In this document: positions 60,704 to 64,000 of the stretch, in pieces
Numbering within the stretch: position 1 is the stretch's first letter
Layout of the letters: every line of letters starts with the position of its first letter
Source of the DNA: Prevotella sp. HUN102
Lineage (GTDB): Bacteria; Bacteroidota; Bacteroidia; Bacteroidales; Bacteroidaceae
Reading direction: 5' to 3'
Length of the DNA stretch: 64,000 nucleotides
Assembly (NCBI RefSeq): GCF_000688375.1
Contig: NZ_JIAF01000004.1
Span: forward strand, 2,264,890-2,328,889
Notes under the pieces: generated by a model
What the model was told of the DNA's origin: nothing
Seen by the model: only the letters and a program-made list of their open reading frames with translations
Database searches by the model: none
Made by a program: the position numbers and the translations under genes

Positions 60704-60928
60704 GCTACTCTTTTTTGCACTTCGATTTGGAATCTTCAAAGGTAGGGATGAAATTAATCGAACCAACAGGACGTTTATGAAGAAAAAGAATTAATTTTGC
60801 AATGACGAAATAGGTGATGGGTAATTATCGTCGCTCTTGAATGATGATTCCCCTTTATTCCTTTCATTCGCTTATGAGGTGCTTCTCTCACTCAATTCGT
60901 TTAATCTCATAAATATATAAAAAGAAAT

Positions 60929-61466
60929 ATGACACAGCAACAATACAAACAGATTTTCAAGAACGACCTGAAGGAATATCTGCTCTCGCACGGCAAGGTG
61001 GACGAACGCCTGCCGGAAGCTCCCGACTTGGAGGCTCTCTGGTTGAAGATAGGACAGGCGTATCTTCCCGACGGAATGCGCGAGTACAACAGCTATCCTA
61101 CCGTTGCGCTCGGATGGATGATGTATACCGGAATGGCTCTCGCCAAGTATTGGGACGAGGATTGGGAGGTCTATGGCAAAGTGGAGAATCTCTATACTTA
61201 TCTCCTCGGCAAGACGGATTTACGACCATTTGGACGACTACATTCGCGGGAAGGTTCTTCAGCTTACCGCTGAGGAGTCGAAAGCTCTCGAGCTGCTTGT
61301 GGGCGAATGTGCCTCGCGCACTTACAGTCAGATCAGAAGACTGCGCATAGAGCCGAGCACCAATGATGCTTTCCACGCCTTCCTCGGTGCTCTCCATCAG
61401 ATGTATCTCTTCGGAATAGCCGTAGAGTTGAAGACGCTCGGCTATCGTATGACGGCAATAGGCTAA
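60929..61466 (+). pseudogene. Unknown host gene with one frameshift
   Basis: Frame 1 from ATG at 60929 (MTQQQYKQIFKNDLKEYL) reads well to about 61213; the continuation IYDHLDDYIRGKVL...LHQMYLFGIAVELKTLG is in another frame to 61466. Joined they make about 178 residues with a plausible helical fold. Family not recognised. A single indel near 61213-61217 breaks it. Confidence 0.6.
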
Positions 61467-61578
61467 GAGATATTCCGAAAAACCGTTGAATAATAAATTT
61501 GTCAATAGTTCCATTCGCCATTTCGGTATCTCCGTGATAGTGTTTGCTTAGGTTATGCCATCTGAAGAGTATAACAGA

Positions 61579-61619
61579 AAACGCTCCCAAACCTGTGAGT
61601 GTGAGGTTTGGGAGCGTTT
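61579..61619. terminator. Bidirectional terminator
   Basis: AAACGCTCCCAAACCT (61579-61594) and AGGTTTGGGAGCGTTT (61604-61619) are perfect arms of 16 bp with a 9-nt loop, between two convergent genes. Confidence 0.85.
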
Positions 61620-61628
61620 GTATTGTTT

Positions 61629-63350
61629 CTAATCCATAAAGTAAGAAAGGATGGGGCATATCAGCCTGTTCCTTCTTATGCAAACAGGAAGAATCATCCA
61701 CTGAGCCAACATTACGCGGAGGAACATCGTGGCGGATAGACCGTGGCGTACTTGATGGCGGGAATATTGTTCTTCGACGCATCAGGCGTGAGCGACAGGC
61801 AGGGGCGAAGGTCATAATGCCGGCTATGTTAACCGAGCAGAGTGAAGTAGTCGAGCTTCAGCCAATAGCGACCGAGAATGCAAGTTGCCCAGAGAGGAAT
61901 GAGCATTATCAGGGCAGCATAGGCCATCCAGAGATTAAACCGCCGTCGAGCAGCTGTCACGAAACTTCCTCCCCACGCTCAATCCCACGCACGCAAAGGA
62001 AGAGCGTAATGCCAAATTCCTTCAGCATAAGGTTCACACTCTGCGTGTTGTGCGTGTTCAGACGGAACCGGTTCCGAAGTTGCTGATGAGGATTGCCACC
62101 ACAAGCGTTCCTCCGGAGAATCCCAACTTGGCCGGCATCGGCATATTTCCGAGTGGGAATTCGATGCTTCCCACAAGAATACCTATCAGAATCACGACCG
62201 AAAGCACCATCAGGTTAGGTTTCTTGAGCGTGGAAACCGAGTTGCCCAGTATCTTTTCCACGCGCTTCACGTTTTCCTCCTCGCCTACGAGCACTACGGT
62301 GTCACCCGTCTGCAAAAGCAAGTCGGGCTTTCCGATAAGATGCACGCCGGCACGCAGCACACGCGAGATGTTCACGTGATAGATGGAACGGAACTTCAGT
62401 TCCTCAATGCTCTTTCCGTTTACCGTTCCCTGTGTTACGAGGCATCTTTTCGAGATGAGTCTTCTGTCGAGTTTTCCCCACAGGGCATCCGTCATTTCGA
62501 TTCTGTGCCCGATGAAAGCGCATATCATTTCCATTTCGTGATGTTCGGAAATCACCATAATCTTGTCGCCTTCCTCGATAACCGACTTCGGATGCGCCAT
62601 TTCTATCTCCGAGGTTTTCTTGTGCATAATTCTCGATACAAGGAAATCGTGCTTGTCGAGCAACAGTTTTACGTGTGCTATGTCGAGTCCGTAAACGCTG
62701 GGGTTCGATACTTCTATGGAATACACCAATGCCTCCTTGCCCTGTGCCTTCTCCCGGTCTTCAATGCGCTGCGATTCCTCGTCCACCTTCACTCTCAACA
62801 CCCACTTCAGGCAGCCCGTTGTGAGTATCAGTCCGAGAATGGCCACCGGATAAGCCAGTGCATAACCGATACCGATGTCAGACGAAATGCTGCCCGATAT
62901 TCCCTTTGCCGCTTCCTGCGCCGCACCGAGCGAAGGCGTATTCGTAACGGCTCCGGCCAATATGCCCACCATCGTGTCTATCGGAGTGCACGAAAGAGAG
63001 AAGATGAGATAGGTCATCAGGAGTGCCAGTCCGATGGAAAGGAGCGAGAGAAGATTGAGCTGGACACCTCCCTGCTTGAACGTTGAGAAGAATCCTGGCC
63101 CCACTATCATTCCGATACCGAAGATGAAGAGCACCATACCGCTTTCTTTCACGAATGAGAGCACCATCGGGTCGATCTGCAAGCCGAGGTGTCCGGCGAG
63201 AATGCCTGAGAACAACACCCAAGTAACGCCCAGCGAGAATCCTCCCACCTTGATTTTGCTCAGCAGAATGCCGACCGTAATGACAAGTGCCAGTACGAAG
63301 ATAGACTGTCCGATTCCGGGTGTGGTAAGCAAACTTACGATTCCGTCCAT
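61629..63350 (-). pseudogene. AspT/YidE-type transporter, C-terminus frameshifted
   Basis: The N-terminal 430 residues (from MDGIVSLLTTPGIG at 63350; an ATG at 63380 is possible) read through to a stop at 62058: transmembrane half one, NTPSLGAAQEAAKG, and two TrkA_C-like segments (VSNPSVYGLDIAHV; LLLQTGDTVVLVGEEENV). Pieces of the missing second membrane half follow in shifted frames: LNTHNTQSVNLMLKEFGITLF, then MAYAALIMLIPLWATCILGR, AIKYATVYP and MFLRVMLAQWMIL. Several indels between 61690 and 62070 break the gene or are sequence errors. The function of the intact family is anion/amino-acid exchange. Confidence 0.75.
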
Positions 63351-63653
63351 AAGATAAGTTTTTTGCAGGATGCCCTGCATCCAAGTTTTTTATTGTAAAG
63401 CATCTTCCCCGTCCGTTCACTTCCGTGCCGTCGGCAGGGGGATTGATTAACGGTGCAAAGGTACAACAAACTTCTTATTCCAATCCCTTTTTCTCATTAA
63501 TTATTTCTATGAGAGCGAAGAATGTCAATGCCTCTGGCAATGTCGGAGCATCAACAACGGCAGTTCTTGCTAAATAATTCCCCTCCATACACTTGCCGTT
63601 TGAAATAAAGTTTACGATATATTCTCGCTTTCGCTATCATTTGCTCTTTAATC

Positions 63654-63685
63654 TTTTGCCCTCTTAAAAGAAAAGCATTATATTT
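63654..63685 (+). promoter_or_regulatory. Rightward promoter in the 630-bp gene-free end region
   Basis: TTTG at about 63654-63657 and TATATTTG at about 63678-63685 are 20 bp apart, a good Bacteroidota promoter. It would transcribe toward the gene starting at 63983 with a leader of about 290 nt. I see no supported gene between 63351 and 63982. Confidence 0.6.
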
Positions 63686-63982
63686 GCATTCGATTAATAC
63701 ATAATAGCCTATGAACAGGTAAAACAGAAAAAGACATAATAGATAGAAAGCGTTAGCTTGCATTCTTGTTCTTGAAATTCGCCAAAATTTATAGAGGCAC
63801 GAGAGTAAAAGTTGATGCTCACGTCAAACGGCGTGGGCTTTTACTTGTTGAAGTGGCAATGGTGTTTGGCGATACCTCAAGAACATTAACGAAGTTATCA
63901 GTCCACGCTTTTTATTTGTCTCATTCAAAAATTTTTAAGGGCTGAAAAAAAGTTAATCATAAACGCATAAAAAACAGAATCA

Positions 63983-64000
63983 ATGAAGAAAATATTAACC
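63983..64000 (+). CDS. Start of a gene running off the right edge
   Basis: ATG at 63983 opens MKKILT, which looks like the beginning of a signal peptide. Only six codons are in the window, so nothing more can be said. Confidence 0.35.

Larger units (their letters stand above)
59617..60722 (-). mobile_element. IS30-family insertion sequence, transposase broken
   Basis: About 1.1 kb. Short terminal inverted repeats AAGTGCAAAA (59617-59626) and TTTTGCACTT (60713-60722) flank a leftward IS30-type transposase that is split into frames. Exact ends and target duplication are not clear. Confidence 0.7.

Noticed and set aside
61098..61514. 138-codon minus-strand frame
   Set aside because: Antisense to the frameshifted gene at 60929-61466, whose plus-strand frames look protein-like.
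63551..63763. 70-codon minus-strand frame
   Set aside because: It runs over a good rightward promoter, has no promoter of its own and a low-complexity aromatic sequence.

Overview
The window is chromosomal DNA of a Bacteroidota bacterium, most likely Prevotella or a close relative, carrying one integrated siphovirus-like prophage. The evidence for the host is the -7 promoter element TAnnTTTG with a TTTG about 20 bp upstream in front of several genes, the lack of clear Shine-Dalgarno sites, and families such as a DUF4369 lipoprotein and a Bacteroidetes-type dihydroorotase. No database search was run: family names come from recognition of motifs.

Left host flank (1-7800): a leftward block (secreted protein, plsC, metallophosphoesterase, pyrC, DUF4369 lipoprotein, small membrane protein, FtsB/DivIC-like protein), then dnaX on the + strand, then the promoter and 5' half of a tRNA-Arg(CCG) gene. 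Right host flank (58609-64000): the 3' half of that tRNA, a YqeY-like gene, a damaged IS30-family element, a frameshifted gene, a frameshifted AspT/YidE-type transporter, and the start of a further gene.

Prophage (about 50.8 kb, 7801-58608): it is bounded by a 7-bp core, TTCCGGT, which is exactly the anticodon loop of the interrupted tRNA. Just inside the left end it carries a complete, different tRNA-Arg with the same CCG loop, probably to replace the gene it destroys. Next come a tyrosine integrase, a repressor/Cro-like switch, an SMC-like ATPase with RecT and an MBL-fold protein, a replication protein gene containing an iteron array and AT-rich tract (lambda-like origin), a DnaC-like loader, many small early genes, a DNA methyltransferase, a DnaQ-like exonuclease and SSB. 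The head module starts with a portal protein and a 1150-residue MuF-type head protein ending in an ADP-ribosyltransferase domain. It is interrupted by a 6.3-kb leftward island (KilA-N protein, membrane proteins, lipoprotein, a structured non-coding segment, an ADP-ribosylglycohydrolase and small unknowns) and resumes with scaffold, capsid, connectors, tail tube, frameshifted chaperone, tape measure and tail tip proteins. Lysis genes (holin, amidase, spanin-like) end the phage. No terminase was recognised.

The most striking system is a diversity-generating retroelement: a DGR-type reverse transcriptase, an adenine-rich template repeat (TR), one variable repeat (VR1) in the last tail-tip gene next door, and a second variable repeat (VR2) about 38.5 kb away in a small early gene. 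Both VRs differ from TR almost only at TR adenines. Other points of note are the ADP-ribosyltransferase/ADP-ribosylglycohydrolase pair in one prophage, a four-copy 20-bp regulatory-looking motif, and a pseudoknot-capable region with its own promoter.
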